Source: Ptiloglossa arizonensis (taxonomy: Eukaryota > Arthropoda > Insecta > Hymenoptera > Colletidae). From it: a stretch of DNA of 64,000 nucleotides. The DNA lies in contig NW_027478898.1 in the NCBI RefSeq assembly GCF_051014685.1, forward strand, positions 1-64,000, written 5' to 3'. Shown here piece by piece: positions 1 through 13,049 of this stretch. The translations under genes were made by a program, and so were the position numbers. A model generated the notes under the pieces. The model was not told the origin of the DNA. It saw only the letters and a program-made list of their open reading frames with translations, and searched no databases. Position 1 is the first letter of the stretch, and the number at the start of each line of letters is the position of its first letter.

Positions 1-1112
1 ATTTTTTGCCTTCTCTACCATTTCTTGGCTTCAAACTCCCATATCTCGCGAACGGATTGACCTAACCCAAAAATTCCTATTGCACCTGAAAGTAGAAACT
101 CGCCCGATTACAACGGTATGTGTATTTTTTCCCTAGGCCATTCTGGTTAAGCGTTTGGAGCAGCAGAATTGCGAAAATTTTTTGCCTTCTCAACCATTTC
201 TTGGCTTCAAAGTCCCATATCTCGCGAACGGATTGACCTAACCCAAAAATTCCTATTGCATCTGAAAGTAGAAACTCGCCCGATTACAACGGTATGTGTA
301 TTTTTTTCCTAGGCCATTCTGGTTAAGCGTTTGGAGCAGCAGAAGTGCGAAAAATTTGTTGTCTTCTCAACCATTTCTTAGCTTCAAACTCCCATATCTC
401 GCGAACGGATTGACGTAACCCAAAATTTCCTACTGCATCTGAAGTAGAAACTCGCCCGATTACAACGGTATGTGTATTTTTTCCCTAGGCCATTCTGGTT
501 AAGCGTTTGGAGCAGCAGAATTGCGAAAAATTTTTTGCCTTCTCAACCATTTCTTGGCTTCAAAGTCTCATATCTCGCGAACGGATTGACTTATCCCAAA
601 AATTCCTATTGCATCTGAAAGTAGAAACTCGCCCGATTACAACGGTATGTGTATTTTTTCCCTAGGCCATTCTGGTTAAGCGTTTGGAGCAGCAGAATTG
701 CGAAAAATTTTTTGCCTTCTCAACCATTTCTTGGCTTCAAACTCCCATATATCGCGAACGGATTGACCTAACCCAAAATTCCTGTTGCACCTGAAAGTAG
801 AAACTCGCCGATTACAACGGTATGTGTATTTTTTCCCTAGGCATTCTGGTTAAGCGTTTGGAGCAGCAGAATTGCGAAAAATTTTTGCCTTCTCAACCAT
901 TTCTTGGCTTCAAACTCCCATATCACGCGAACGGATTGACCTAACCCAAAAGTTCCTGTTGCGTCTGAAAGTAGAAACTCGCCCGATTACAGCGGTATGT
1001 GTATTTTTTCCCTAGGCAATTCTGGTTAAGCGTTTGGAGCAGCAGAATTGCGAAAATTTTTTGCCTTCTCAACCATTTCTTGGCTTCAAACTCCCATATC
1101 TCGCGAACGGAT
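1..1112. repeat. Six-monomer block, second copy at ~30055-31172
   Basis: The order of marker variants here (TTCTCTACC, seven-T TTTCCTAGG, TTTCCTACTGC, GACTTATCCC, ATATATCGCG, ATCACGCG) is the same as at 30055-31172. The two copies part in the monomer where this one reads GACCTAACCC and the other GACGTAACCC. Parts of it also match 10.78-11.22 kb and 28.3-28.97 kb. This copy has several 1-bp losses in homopolymers that the other copy lacks. Confidence 0.85.
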
Positions 1113-2914
1113 TGACCTAACCCAAAAATTCCTATTGCATCTGAAAGTAGAAGCTCGCCCGATTACAGCGGTATGTGTATTTTTTCCCTAGGCAATTCTG
1201 GTTAAGGGTTTGGAGCAGCAGAATTGCGAAAAATTTTTTGTCTTCTCAACCATTTCTTGGCTTCAAACTCCCATATCTCGCGAACGGATTGACCTAACCC
1301 AAAAATTCCTGTTGCATCTGAAAGTAGAAACTCGCCCGATTACAACGGTATGTGTATTTTTTCCATAGGCCATTCTGGTTAAGGGTTTGGAGCAGCAGAA
1401 TTGCGAAAAATTTTTGTCTTCTCAACCATTTCTTGGTTTCAAACTCCCATATCTCGCGGACGGATTGACCTAACCCAAAAATTCCTATTGCGTCTGAAAG
1501 TAGAAACTCGCCCGATTACAACGGTATGTGTATTTTTTCCCTAGGCCATTCTGGTTAAGCGTTTGGAGCAGCAGAATTGCGAAAAATTTTTTGCCTTCTC
1601 AACCATTTCTTGGCTTCAAACTCCCATATCACGCGAACGGATTGACCTAACCCAAAAGTTCCTGTTGCGTCTGAAAGTAGAAACTCGCCCGATTACAGCG
1701 GTATGTGTATTTTTTCCCTAGGCAATTCTGGTTAAGCGTTTGGAGCAGCAGAATTGCGAAAAATTTTTTGCCTTCTCAACCATTTCTTGGCTTCAAACTC
1801 CCATATCTCGCGAACGGATTGACGTAACCCAAAAATTCCTATTGCATCTGAAAGTAGAAACTCGCCCGATTACAACGATATGCGTATTTTTTCCCTAGGC
1901 CATTCTGGTTAAGCGTTTGAAGCAGCAGAATAGCGAATAATTTTTTGCCTTCTCAACCATTTCTTGGCTTCAAACTCCCATATCTCGCGAACGGATTGAC
2001 CTAACCCAAAAATTCCTGTTGCATCTGAAAGAAGAAACTCGCCCGATTACAACGGTATGTGTATTTTTTCCCTAGGCCATTCTGGTCAAGCGTTTGAAGC
2101 AGCAGAATAGCGAACAATTTTTTGCCTTCTCAACCATTTCTTGGCTTCAAACTCCCATATCTCGCGAACAGATTGACCTAACCCAAAAATTCCTGTTGCG
2201 TCTGAAAGAAGAAACACGCCCGATTACAACGGTATGTGCATTTTTTCCCTAGGCCATTCTGGTCAAGCGTTTGGAGCAGCAGAAGTGCGAAAAATTTGTT
2301 GCCTTCTTAACCATTTCTTAGCTTCAAACTCCATATCTCGCGAACGGATTGACCTAACCCAAAAATTCCTATTGCATCTGATAATAGAAACTCGCCCGAT
2401 TACAACGGTATGTGTATTTTTTCCCTAGGCCATTCTGGTTAAGCGTTTGGAGCAGCAGAATTGCGAAAAATTTTTTGCCTTCTCAACCATTTCTTGGCTT
2501 CAAACTCCCATATCTCGCGAACGGATTGACGTAACCCAAAAATTCCTATTGCATCTGAAAGTAGAAACTCGCCCGATTACATCGATATGCGTATTTTTTC
2601 CCTAGGCCATTCTGGTTAAGCGTTTGAAGCAGCAGAATAGCGAATAATTTTTTGCCTTCTCAACCATTTCTTGGCTCAAACTCCATATCTCGCGAACGGA
2701 TTGACCTAACCCAAAAATTCCTGTTGCATCTGAAAGAAGAAACTCGCCCGATTACAACGGTATGTGTATTTTTTCCCTAGGCCATTCTGGTCAAGCGTTT
2801 GAAGCAGCAGAATAGCGAACAATTTTTGCCTTCTCAACCATTTCTTGGCTTCAAACTCCCATATATCGCGAACGGATTGACCTAACCCAAAAATTCCTGT
2901 TGCGCCTGAAGTAG
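1113..2914. repeat. Mixed monomers, left edge of the array window
   Basis: About ten satellite monomers with the same variant types as the 2915-9523 block, including ATCACGCG (near 1627), GGTCAAGCG with GAATAGCGAACAA, and GTGCATTTTTTCC (near 2236). They look like further, more rearranged copies of that block. Nothing other than satellite is present. Confidence 0.8.
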
Positions 2915-5900
2915 AAACTCGCCGATTACAACGGTATGTGTATTTTTTCCCTAGGCCATTCTGGTTAAGCGTTTGGAGCAGCAGAATTGCGAAAAATTTT
3001 TTGCCTTCTCAACCATTTCTTGGCTTCAAACTCCCATATCACGCGAACGGATTGACCTAACCCAAAAGTTCCTGTTGCGTCTGAAAGTAGAAACTCGCCC
3101 GATTACAGCGGTATGTGTATTTTTTCCCTAGGCAATTCTGGTTAAGCGTTTGGAGCAGCAGAATTGCGAAAAATTTTTTGCCTTCTCAACCATTTCTTGG
3201 CTTCAAACTCCCATATCTCGCGAACGGATTGACGTAACCCAAAAATTCCTATTGCATCTGAAAGTAGAAAACTCGCCCGATTACAACGATATGCGTATTT
3301 TTTCCCTAGGCCATTCTGGTTAAGCGTTTGAAGCAGCAGAATAGCGAATAATTTTTTGCCTTCTCAACCATTTCTTGGCTTCAAACTCCCATATCTCGCG
3401 AACGGATTGACCTAACCCAAAATTCCTGTTGCATCTGAAAGAAGAAACACGCCCGATTACAACGGTATGTGTATTTTTTCCCTAGGCCATTCTGGTCAAG
3501 CGTTTGAAGCAGCAGAATAGCGAACAATTTTTGCCTTCTCACCATTTCTTGGCTTCAAACTCCCATATCTCGCGAACAGATTGACCTAACCCAAAAATTC
3601 CTGTTGCGTCTGAAAGAAGAAACACGCCCGATTACAACGGTATGTGCATTTTTTCCCTAGGCCATTCTGGTCAAGCGTTTGGAGCAGCAGAAGTGCGAAA
3701 AATTTGTTGCCTTCTTAACCATTTCTTAGCTTCAAACTCCCATATCTCGCGAACGGATTGACCCTAACCCAAAAATTCCTATTGCATCTGATAATAGAAA
3801 CTCGCCCGATTACAACGGTATGTGTATTTTTTCCCTAGGCCATTCTGGTTAAGCGTTTGGAGCAGCAGAATTGCGAAAAATTTTTTGCTTTCTCAACCAT
3901 TTCTTGGCTTCAAACTCTCATATCTCGCGAACGGATTGACCAAACCCAGAAGTTCCTGCTGCGTCTGAAAGTAGAAACTCACCCGATTACAACGATATGC
4001 GTATTTTTTCCCTAAGCCATTCTGGTTAAGCGTTTGGAGCAGCAGAATTGCGAAAAATCTTTTGCCTTCTCAACCATTTCTTGGCTTCAAACTCCCATAT
4101 CTCGCGAACGGATTGACCTAACCCAAAAATTCCTATTGCATCTGAAAGTAGAAGCTCGCCCGATTACAGCGGTATGTGTATTTTTTCCCTAGGCAATTCT
4201 GGTTAAGGGTTTGGAGCAGCAGAATTGCGAAAAATTTTTTGCCTTCTCAACCATTTCTTGCTTCAAACTCCCATATCTCGCGAACGGATTGACCTAACCC
4301 AAAAATTCCTGTTGCATCTGAAGTAGAAACTCGCCCGATTACAACGGTATGTGTATTTTTTCCATAGGCCATTCTGGTTAAGGGTTTGGAGCAGCAGAAT
4401 TGCGAAAAATTTTTTGTCTTCTCAACCATTTCTTGGCTTCAAACTCCCATATCTCGCGGACGGATTGACCTAACCCAAAAATTCCTATTGCGTCTGAAAG
4501 TAGAAACTCGCCCGATTACAACGGTATGTGTATTTTTTCCCTAGGCCATTCTGGTTAAGCGTTTTGGAGCAGCAGAATTGCGAAAAATTTTTTGCCTTCT
4601 CAACCATTTCTTGGCTTCAAACTCCCATATCACGCGAACGGATTGACCTAACCCAAAAGTTCCTGTTGCGTCTGAAAGTAGAAACTCGCCCGATTACAAC
4701 GGTATGTGTATTTTTTCCATAGGCCATTCTGGTTAAGGGTTTGGAGCAGCAGAATTGCGAAAAATTTTTTGTCTTCTCAACCATTTCTTGGCTTCAAACT
4801 CCCATATCTCGCGGACGGATTGACCTAACCCAAAAATTCCTATTGCGTCTGAAAGTAGAAACTCGCCCGATTACAACGGTATGTGTATTTTTCCCTAGGC
4901 CATTCTGGTTAAGCGTTTGGAGCAGCAGAATTGCGAAAATTTTTTGCCTTCTCAACCATTTCTTGGCTTCAAACTCCCATATCACGCGAACGGATTGACC
5001 TAACCCAAAAGTTCCTGTTGCGTCTGAAAGTAGAAACTCGCCCGATTACAGCGGTATGTGTATTTTTTCCCTAGGCAATTCTGGTTAAGCGTTTGGAGCA
5101 GCAGAATTGCGAAAAATTTTTTGCCTTCTCAACCATTTCTTGGCTTCAAACTCCCATATCTCGCGAACGGATTGACGTAACCCAAAAATTCCTATTGCAT
5201 CTGAAAGTAGAAACTCGCCCGATTACATCGATATGCGTATTTTTTCCCTAGGCCATTCTGGTTAAGCGTTTGAAGCAGCAGAATAGCGAATAATTTTTTG
5301 CCTTCTCAACCATTTCTTGGCTTCAAACTCCCATATCTCGCGAACGGATTGACCTAACCCAAAAATTCCTGTTGCATCTGAAAGAAGAAACTCGCCCGAT
5401 TACAACGGTATGTGTATTTTTTCCCTAGGCCATTCTGGTCAAGCGTTTGAAGCAGCAGAATAGCGAACAATTTTTTGCCTTCTCAACCATTTCTTGGCTT
5501 CAAACTCCCATATATCGCGAACGGATTGACCTAACCCAAAAATTCCTGTTGCACCTGAAAGTAGAAACTCGCCGATTACAACGGTATGTGTATTTTTTCC
5601 CTAGGCCATTCTGGTTAAGCGTTTGGAGCAGCAGAATTGCGAAAAATTTTTTGCCTTCTCAACCATTTCTTGGCTTCAAACTCCCATATCACGCGAACGG
5701 ATTGACCTAACCCAAAAGTTCCTGTTGCGTCTGATAGTAGAAACTCGCCCGATTACAGCGGTATGTGTATTTTTTCCCTAGGCAATTCTGGTTAAGCGTT
5801 TGGAGCAGCAGAATTGCGAAAAATTTTTTGCCTTCTCAACCATTTCTTGGCTTCAAACTCCCATATCTCGCGAACGGATTGACCTAACCCAAAAATTCCT

Positions 5901-8900
5901 GTTGCATCTGAAAGAAGAAACTCGCCCGATTACAACGGTATGTGTATTTTTTCCCTAGGCCATTCTGGTCAAGCGTTTGAAGCAGCAGAATAGCGAACAA
6001 TTTTTTGCCTTCTCAACCATTTCTTGGCTTCAAACTCCCATATCTCGCGAACAGATTGACCTAACCCAAAAATTCCTGTTGCGTCTGAAAGAAGAAACAC
6101 GCCCGATTACAACGGTATGTGCATTTTTTCCCTAGGCCATTCTGGTCAAGCGTTTGGAGCAGCAGAAGTGCGAAAAATTTGTTGCCTTCTTAACCATTTC
6201 TTAGCTTCAAACTCCCATATCTCGCGAACGGATTGACCTAACCCAAAAATTCCTATTGCATCTGATAATAGAAACTCGCCCGATTACAACGGTATGTGTA
6301 TTTTTTCCCTAGGCCATTCTGGTTAAGCGTTTGGAGCAGCAGAATTGCGAAAAATTTTTTGCTTTCTCAACCATTTCTTGGCTTCAAACTCTCATATCTC
6401 GCGAACGGATTGACCAAACCCAGAAGTTCCTGCTGCGTCTGAAAGTAGAAACTCACCCGATTACAACGATATGCGTATTTTTTCCCTAAGCCATTCTGGT
6501 TAAGCGTTTGGAGCAGCAGAATTGCGAAAAATCTTTTGCCTTCTCAACCATTTCTTGGCTTCAAACTCCCATATCTCGCGAACGGATTGACCTAACCCAA
6601 AAATTCCTATTGCATCTGAAAGTAGAAGCTCGCCCGATTACAGCGGTATGTGTATTTTTTCCCTAGGCAATTCTGGTTAAGGGTTTGGAGCAGCAGAATT
6701 GCGAAAAATTTTTTGCCTTCTCAACCATTTCTTGGCTTCAAACTCCCATATCTCGCGAACGGATTGACCTAACCCAAAAATTCCTGTTGCATCTGAAAGT
6801 AGAAACTCGCCCGATTACAACGGTATGTGTATTTTTTCCATAGGCCATTCTGGTTAAGGGTTTGGAGCAGCAGAATTGCGAAAAATTTTTTGTCTTCTCA
6901 ACCATTTCTTGGCTTCAAACTCCCATATCTCGCGGACGGATTGACCTAACCCAAAAATTCCTATTGCGTCTGAAAGTAGAAACTCGCCCGATTACAGCGG
7001 TATGTGTATTTTTTCCCTAGGCAATTCTGGTTAAGGGTTTGGAGCAGCAGAATTGCGAAAAATTTTTTGTCTTCTCAACCATTTCTTGGCTTCAAACTCC
7101 CATATCTCGCGGACGGATTGACCTAACCCAAAAATTCCTGTTGCGTGTGAAAGTAGAAACTCGCCCGATTACAACGGTACGTGTATTTTTTCCCTAGCCC
7201 ATTCTGGTTAAGCGTTTGGAACAGCAGAAGTGCGAAAAATTTGTTGCCTTCTTAACCATTTCTTAGCTTCAAACTCCCATATCTCGCGAACGGATTGACC
7301 TAACCCAAAAATTCCTATTGCATCTGATAATAGAAACTCGCCCGATTACAACGGTATGTGTATTTTTTCCCTAGGCCATTCTGGTTAAGCGTTTGGAGCA
7401 GCAGAATTGCGAAAAATTTTTTGCCTTCTCAACCATTTCTTGGCTTCAAACTCCCATATCTCGCGACCGGATTGACCAAACCCAGAAGTTCCTGCTGCGT
7501 CTGAAAGTAGAAACTCACCCGATTACAACGATATGCGTACTTTTTCCCTAAGCCATTCTGGTTAAGCGTTTGGAGCAGCAGAATTGCGAAAAATCTTTCG
7601 CCTTCTCAACCATTTCTTGGCTTCAAACTCCCATATCTCGCGAACGGATTGACCTAACCCAAAAATTCCTATTGCATCTGAAAGTAGAAGCTCGCCCGAT
7701 TACAGCGGTATGTGTATTTTTTCCCTAGGCAATTCTGGTTAAGGGTTTGGAGCAGCAGAATTGCGAAAAATTTTTTGTCTTCTCAACCATTTCTTGTCCT
7801 CAAACTCCCAAATCTCGCGAACGGGTTGACCTAACCCAAAAATTCCTATTGCATCTGAAAGTAGAAACTCGCCGATTACAACGGTATGTGTATTTTTTCC
7901 CTAGGCCATTCTGGTTAAGCGTTTGGAGCAGCAGAATTGCGAAAAATTTTTGCCTTCTCAACCATTTCTTGGCTTCAAACTCCCATATCACGCGAACGGA
8001 TTGACCTAACCCAAAAGTTCCTGTTGCGTCTGAAAGTAGAAACTCGCCCGATTACAGCGGTATGTGTATTTTTTCCCTAGGCAATTCTGGTTAAGCGTTT
8101 GGAGCAGCAGAATTGCGAAAAATTTTTTGCCTTCTCAACCATTTCTTGGCTTCAAACTCCCATATCTCGCGAACGGATTGACGTAACCCAAAAATTCCTA
8201 TTGCATCTGAAAGTAGAAACTCGCCCGATTACAACGATATGCGTATTTTTTCCCTAGGCCATTCTGGTTAAGCGTTTGAAGCAGCAGAATAGCGAATAAT
8301 TTTTTGCCTTCTCAACCATTTCTTGGCTTCAAACTCCCATATCTCGCGAACGGATTGACCTAACCCAAAAATTCCTGTTGCATCTGAAAGAAGAAACTCG
8401 CCCGATTACAACGGTATGTGTATTTTTTCCCTAGGCCATTCTGGTCAAGCGTTTGAAGCAGCAGAATAGCGAACAATTTTTTGCCTTCTCAACCATTTCT
8501 TGGCTTCAAACTCCCATATCTCGCGAACAGATTGACCTAACCCAAAAATTCCTGTTGCGTCTGAAAGAAGAAACACGCCCGATTACAACGGTATGTGCAT
8601 TTTTTCCCTAGGCCATTCTGGTCAAGCGTTTGGAGCAGCAGAAGTGCGAAAAATTTGTTGCCTTCTTAACCATTTCTTAGCTTCAAACTCCCATATCTCG
8701 CGAACGGATTGACCTAACCCAAAAATTCCTATTGCATCTGATAATAGAAACTCGCCTGATTACAACGGTATGTGTATTTTTTCCCTAGGCCATTCTGGTT
8801 AAGCGTTTGGAGCAGCAGAATTGCGAAAAATTTTTTGCTTTCTCAACCATTTCTTGGCTTCAAACTCTCATATCTCGCGAACGGATTGACCAAACCCAGA

Positions 8901-9523
8901 AGTTCCTGCTGCGTCTGAAAGTAGAAACTCACCCGATTACAACGATATGCGTATTTTTTCCCTAAGCCATTCTGGTTAAGCGTTTGGAGCAGCAGAATTG
9001 CGAAAAATTTTTTGCCTTCTCAACCATTTCTTGGCTTCAAACTCCCATATCTCGCGAACGGATTGACCTAACCCAAAAATTCCTATTGCATCTGAAAGTA
9101 GAAGCTCGCCCGATTACAGCGGTATGTGTATTTTTTCCCTAGGCAATTCTGGTTAAGGGTTTGGAGCAGCAGAATTGCGAAAAATTTTTTGCCTTCTCAA
9201 CCATTTCTTGGCTTCAAACTCCCATATCTCGCGAACGGATTGACCTAACCCAAAAATTCCTGTTGCATCTGAAAGTAGAAACTCGCCCGATTACAACGGT
9301 ATGTGTATTTTTTCCATAGGCCATTCTGGTTAAGGGTTTGGAGCAGCAGACTTGCGAAAAATTTTTTGTCTTCTCAACCATTTCTTGGCTTCAAACTCCC
9401 ATATCTCGCGGACGGATTGACCTAACCCAAAAATTCCTATTGCGTCTGAAAGTAGAAACTCGCCCGATTACAACGGTATGTGTATTTTTTCCCTAGACCA
9501 TTCTGGTTAAGCGTTTGGAGCAG
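2915..9523. repeat. Three spaced copies of a ~1.65 kb multi-monomer block
   Basis: A block beginning with a CTCGCCGATT monomer followed by an ATCACGCG monomer lies at about 2915-4565 and 7865-9523. A shorter copy (5840-6993) lies between. The marker GTGCATTTTTTCC falls at 3646, 6121 and 8597, a spacing of 2475-2476 bp (14 monomers). Downstream markers keep the same order in all three: TTTGCTTTCTC, ACTCTCATAT, CAAACCCAGAAG, GGTTAAGGG and TCGCGGACGG. The intervening monomers differ between intervals, so this is a partly eroded 14-mer higher-order repeat rather than a clean tandem. Confidence 0.8.
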
Positions 9524-12500
9524 CGGAATTGCAAAAATTTTTTGCCTTCTCAACCATTTCTTGGCTCCAAAGTCCCATATCTCGCGAACGGATAGACCTA
9601 ACCCAAAAATTCCTATTGCATCTGAAAGTAGAAACTCGCCCGATTACAACGGTACGTGTATTTTTCCCTTAGGCCATTCTGGTTAAGCGATTGGAGCAGC
9701 AGAAGTGGAAAAATTTATTGTCTTCTCAACCATTTCTTCGCTTCAAACTCCCATATCTCGCGAACGGATTGACCTAACCCAAAAATTCCTATTGCACCTG
9801 AAAGTAGAAACTCGCCCGATTACAACGGTATGTGTATTTTTTCCCTAGGCAATTCTGGTTAAGGGTTTGGAGCAGCAGAATTGCGAAAAATTTTTTGTCT
9901 TCTCAACCATTTCTTGGCTTCAAACTCCCATATCTCGCGAACGGATTGATCTAACCCAAAAATTCCTGTTGCATCTGAAAGTAGAAACTCGCCCGATTAC
10001 AACGGTATGTGTATTTTTTCCATAGGCCATTCTGGTTAAGGGTTTGGAGCAGCAGACTTGCGAAAAATTTTTTGTCTTCTCAACCATTTCTTGGCTTCAA
10101 ACTCCCATATCTCGCGGACGGATTGACCTAACCCAAAAATTCCTATTGCGTCTGAAAGTAGAAACTCGCCCGATTACAACGGTATGTGTATTTTTTCCCT
10201 AGGCCATTCTGGTTAAGCGTTTGGAGCAGCGGAATTGCAAAAATTTTTTGCCTTCTCAACCATTTCTTGGCTTCAAACTCCCATATCTCGCGAACGGATT
10301 GACCTAACCCAAAAATTCCTATTGCATCTGAAAGTAGAAACTCGCCCGATTACAACGGTATGTGTATTTTTTTCCTAGGCCATTCTGGTTAAGCGTTTGG
10401 AGCAGCAGAAGTGCGAAAAATTTGTTGTCTTCTCAACCATTTCTTAGCTTCAAACTCCCATATCTCGGGAACGGATTGACGTAACCCAAAATTTCCTATT
10501 GCATCTGAAAGTAGAAACTCGCCCGATTACAACGGTATGTGTATTTTTTCCCTAGGCCATTCTGGTTAAGCGTTTGGAGCAGCTGAATTGCGAAAAATTT
10601 TTTGCCTTCTCAACCATTTCTTGGCTTCAAAGTCTCAAATCTCGCGAACGGATTGACTTATCCCAAAAATTCCTATTGCATCTGAAAGTAGAAACTCGCC
10701 CGATTACAACGGTGTGTGTATTTTTTCCCTAGGCCATTCTGGTTAAGCGTTTGGAGCAGCAGAATTGCGAAAAATTTTTTGCCTTCTCTACCATTTCTTG
10801 GCTTCAAACTCCCATATCTCGCGAACGGATTGACCTAACCCAAAAATTCCTATTGCACCTGAAAGTAGAAACTCGCCCGATTACAACGGTATGTGTATTT
10901 TTTCCCTAGGCCATTCTGGTTAAGCGTTTGGAGCAGCAGAATTGCGAAAAATTTTTTGCCTTCTCAACCATTTCTTGGCTTCAAAGTCCCATATCTCGCG
11001 AACGGATTGACCTAACCCAAAAATTCCTATTGCATCTGAAAGTAGAAACTCGCCCGATTACAACGGTATGTGTATTTTTTTCCTAGGCCATTCTGGTTAA
11101 GCGTTTGGAGCAGCAGAAGTGCGAAAAATTTGTTGTCTTCTCAACCATTTCTTAGCTTCAAACTCCCATATCTCGCGAACGGATTGACGTAACCCAAAAT
11201 TTCCTACTGCATCTGAAAGTAGAAACTCGCCCGATTACAACGATATGCGTATTTTTTCCCTAGGCCATTCTGGTTAAGCGTTTGGAGCAGCAGAATAGCG
11301 AATAATTTTTTGCCTTCTCAACCATTTCTTGGCTTCAAACTCCCATATCTCGCGAACGGATTGACGTAACCCAAAAATTCCTATTGCATCTGAAAGTAGA
11401 AACTCGCCCGATTACAACGATATGCGTATTTTTTCCCTAGGCCATTCTGGTTAAGCGTTTGGAGCAGCAGAATTGCGAAAAATTTTTTGCCTTCTCAACC
11501 ATTTCTTGGCTTCAAACTCCCATATCACGCGAACGGATTGACCTAACCCAAAAGTTCCTGTTGCGTCTGAAAGTAGAAACTCGCCCGATTACAGCGGTAT
11601 GTGTATTTTTTCCCTAGGCAATTCTGGTTAAGCGTTTGGAGCAGCAGAAGTGCGAATAATTTTTTGCCTTCTCAACCATTTCTTGGCTTCAAACTCCCAT
11701 ATCTCGCGAACGGATTGACCTAACCCAAAAATTCCTATTGCATCTGAAAGTAGAAACTCGCCCGATTACAACGGTATGTGTATTTTTTCCCTAGGCCATT
11801 CTGGTTAAGCGTTTGGAGCAGCAGAATTGCAAAAAATTTTTTGCCTTCTCAACCATTTCTTGGCTTCAAACTCCCATATCTCGCGAACGGATTGACCTAA
11901 CCCAAAAATTCCTGTTGCATCTGAAAGTAGAAACTCGCCCGATTACAACGGTATGTGTATTTTTTCCATAGGCCATTCTGGTTAAGGGTTTGGAGCAACA
12001 GAATTGCGAAAAATTTTTTGTCTTCTCAACCATTTCTTGGCTTCAAACTCCCATATCTCGCGGACGGATTGACCTAACCCAAAAATTCCTATTGCGTCTG
12101 AAAGTAGAAACTCGCCCGATTACAACGGTATGTGTATTTTTTCCCTAGGCCATTCTGGTTAAGCGTTTGGAGCAGCGGAATTGCAAAAATTTTTTGCCTT
12201 CTCAACCATTTCTTGGCTCCAAAGTCCCATATCTCGCGAACGGATAGACCTAACCCAAAAATTCCTATTGCATCTGAAAGTAGAAACTCGCCCGATTACA
12301 ACGGTACGTGTATTTTTCCCTTAGGCCATTCTGGTTAAGCGATTGGAGCAGCAGAAGTGGAAAAATTTATTGTCTTCTCAACCATTTCTTCGCTTCAAAC
12401 TCCCAAACCTCGCGAACGGATTGACGTAACCCAAAAATTCCTATTGCATCTGAAAGTAGAAACTCGCCCGATTACAACGGTACGTGTATTTTTTCCCTAG

Positions 12501-13049
12501 GCCATTCTGGTTATGCGTTTGGAGCAGCAGAAATGCGAAAAAATTTTTGCCTTCTCAACCATTTCTTGTCCTCAAACTCCCAAATCTCGCGAACGGGTTG
12601 ACCTAACCCAAAAATTTCTATTGCATCTGAAAGTAGAAACTCGCCGATTACAACGGTATGTGTATTTTTTCCCTAGGCCATTCTGGTTAAGCGTTTGGAG
12701 CAGCAGAATTGCGAAAAATTTTTTGCCTTCTCAACTATTTCTTGGTTTCAAACTCCCATATCTCGCGAACGGATTGACCTAACCCAAAAATTCCTGTTGC
12801 GTCTGAAAGTAGAAACACGCCCGATTACAACGGTATGTGTATTTTTTGCCTAGCCCATTCTGGTTAAGCGTTTGGAGCAGCAGAATTGCGAAAAATTTTT
12901 TGCCTTCTCAACCAATTCTTAGCTTCAAACTCCCATATCTCGCGAACGGATTGACCTAACCCAAAAATTCCTATTGCATCTGATAATAGAAACTCGCCCG
13001 ATTACAACGGTATGTGTATTTTTTCCCTAAGCCATTCTGGTTAAGCGTT
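9524..13049. repeat. Mixed monomers with blocks shared elsewhere
   Basis: Twenty satellite monomers of mosaic origin. About 10300-11210 matches 27820-28730 at a constant offset (the rare CAGCTGAATTG variant at 10579 and 28092). About 11870-12390 matches 9230-9740 at 2652 bp. It contains one copy of a two-monomer cassette recognised by GCGGAATTGCAAAAATT, GGCTCCAAAGTCCC and AGTGGAAAAATTTATTG. That cassette recurs about ten times in the left 42 kb, near 9.5, 12.2, 16.8, 23.0, 27.4, 29.2, 35.7, 37.5, 39.8 and 42.1 kb. Confidence 0.8.
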
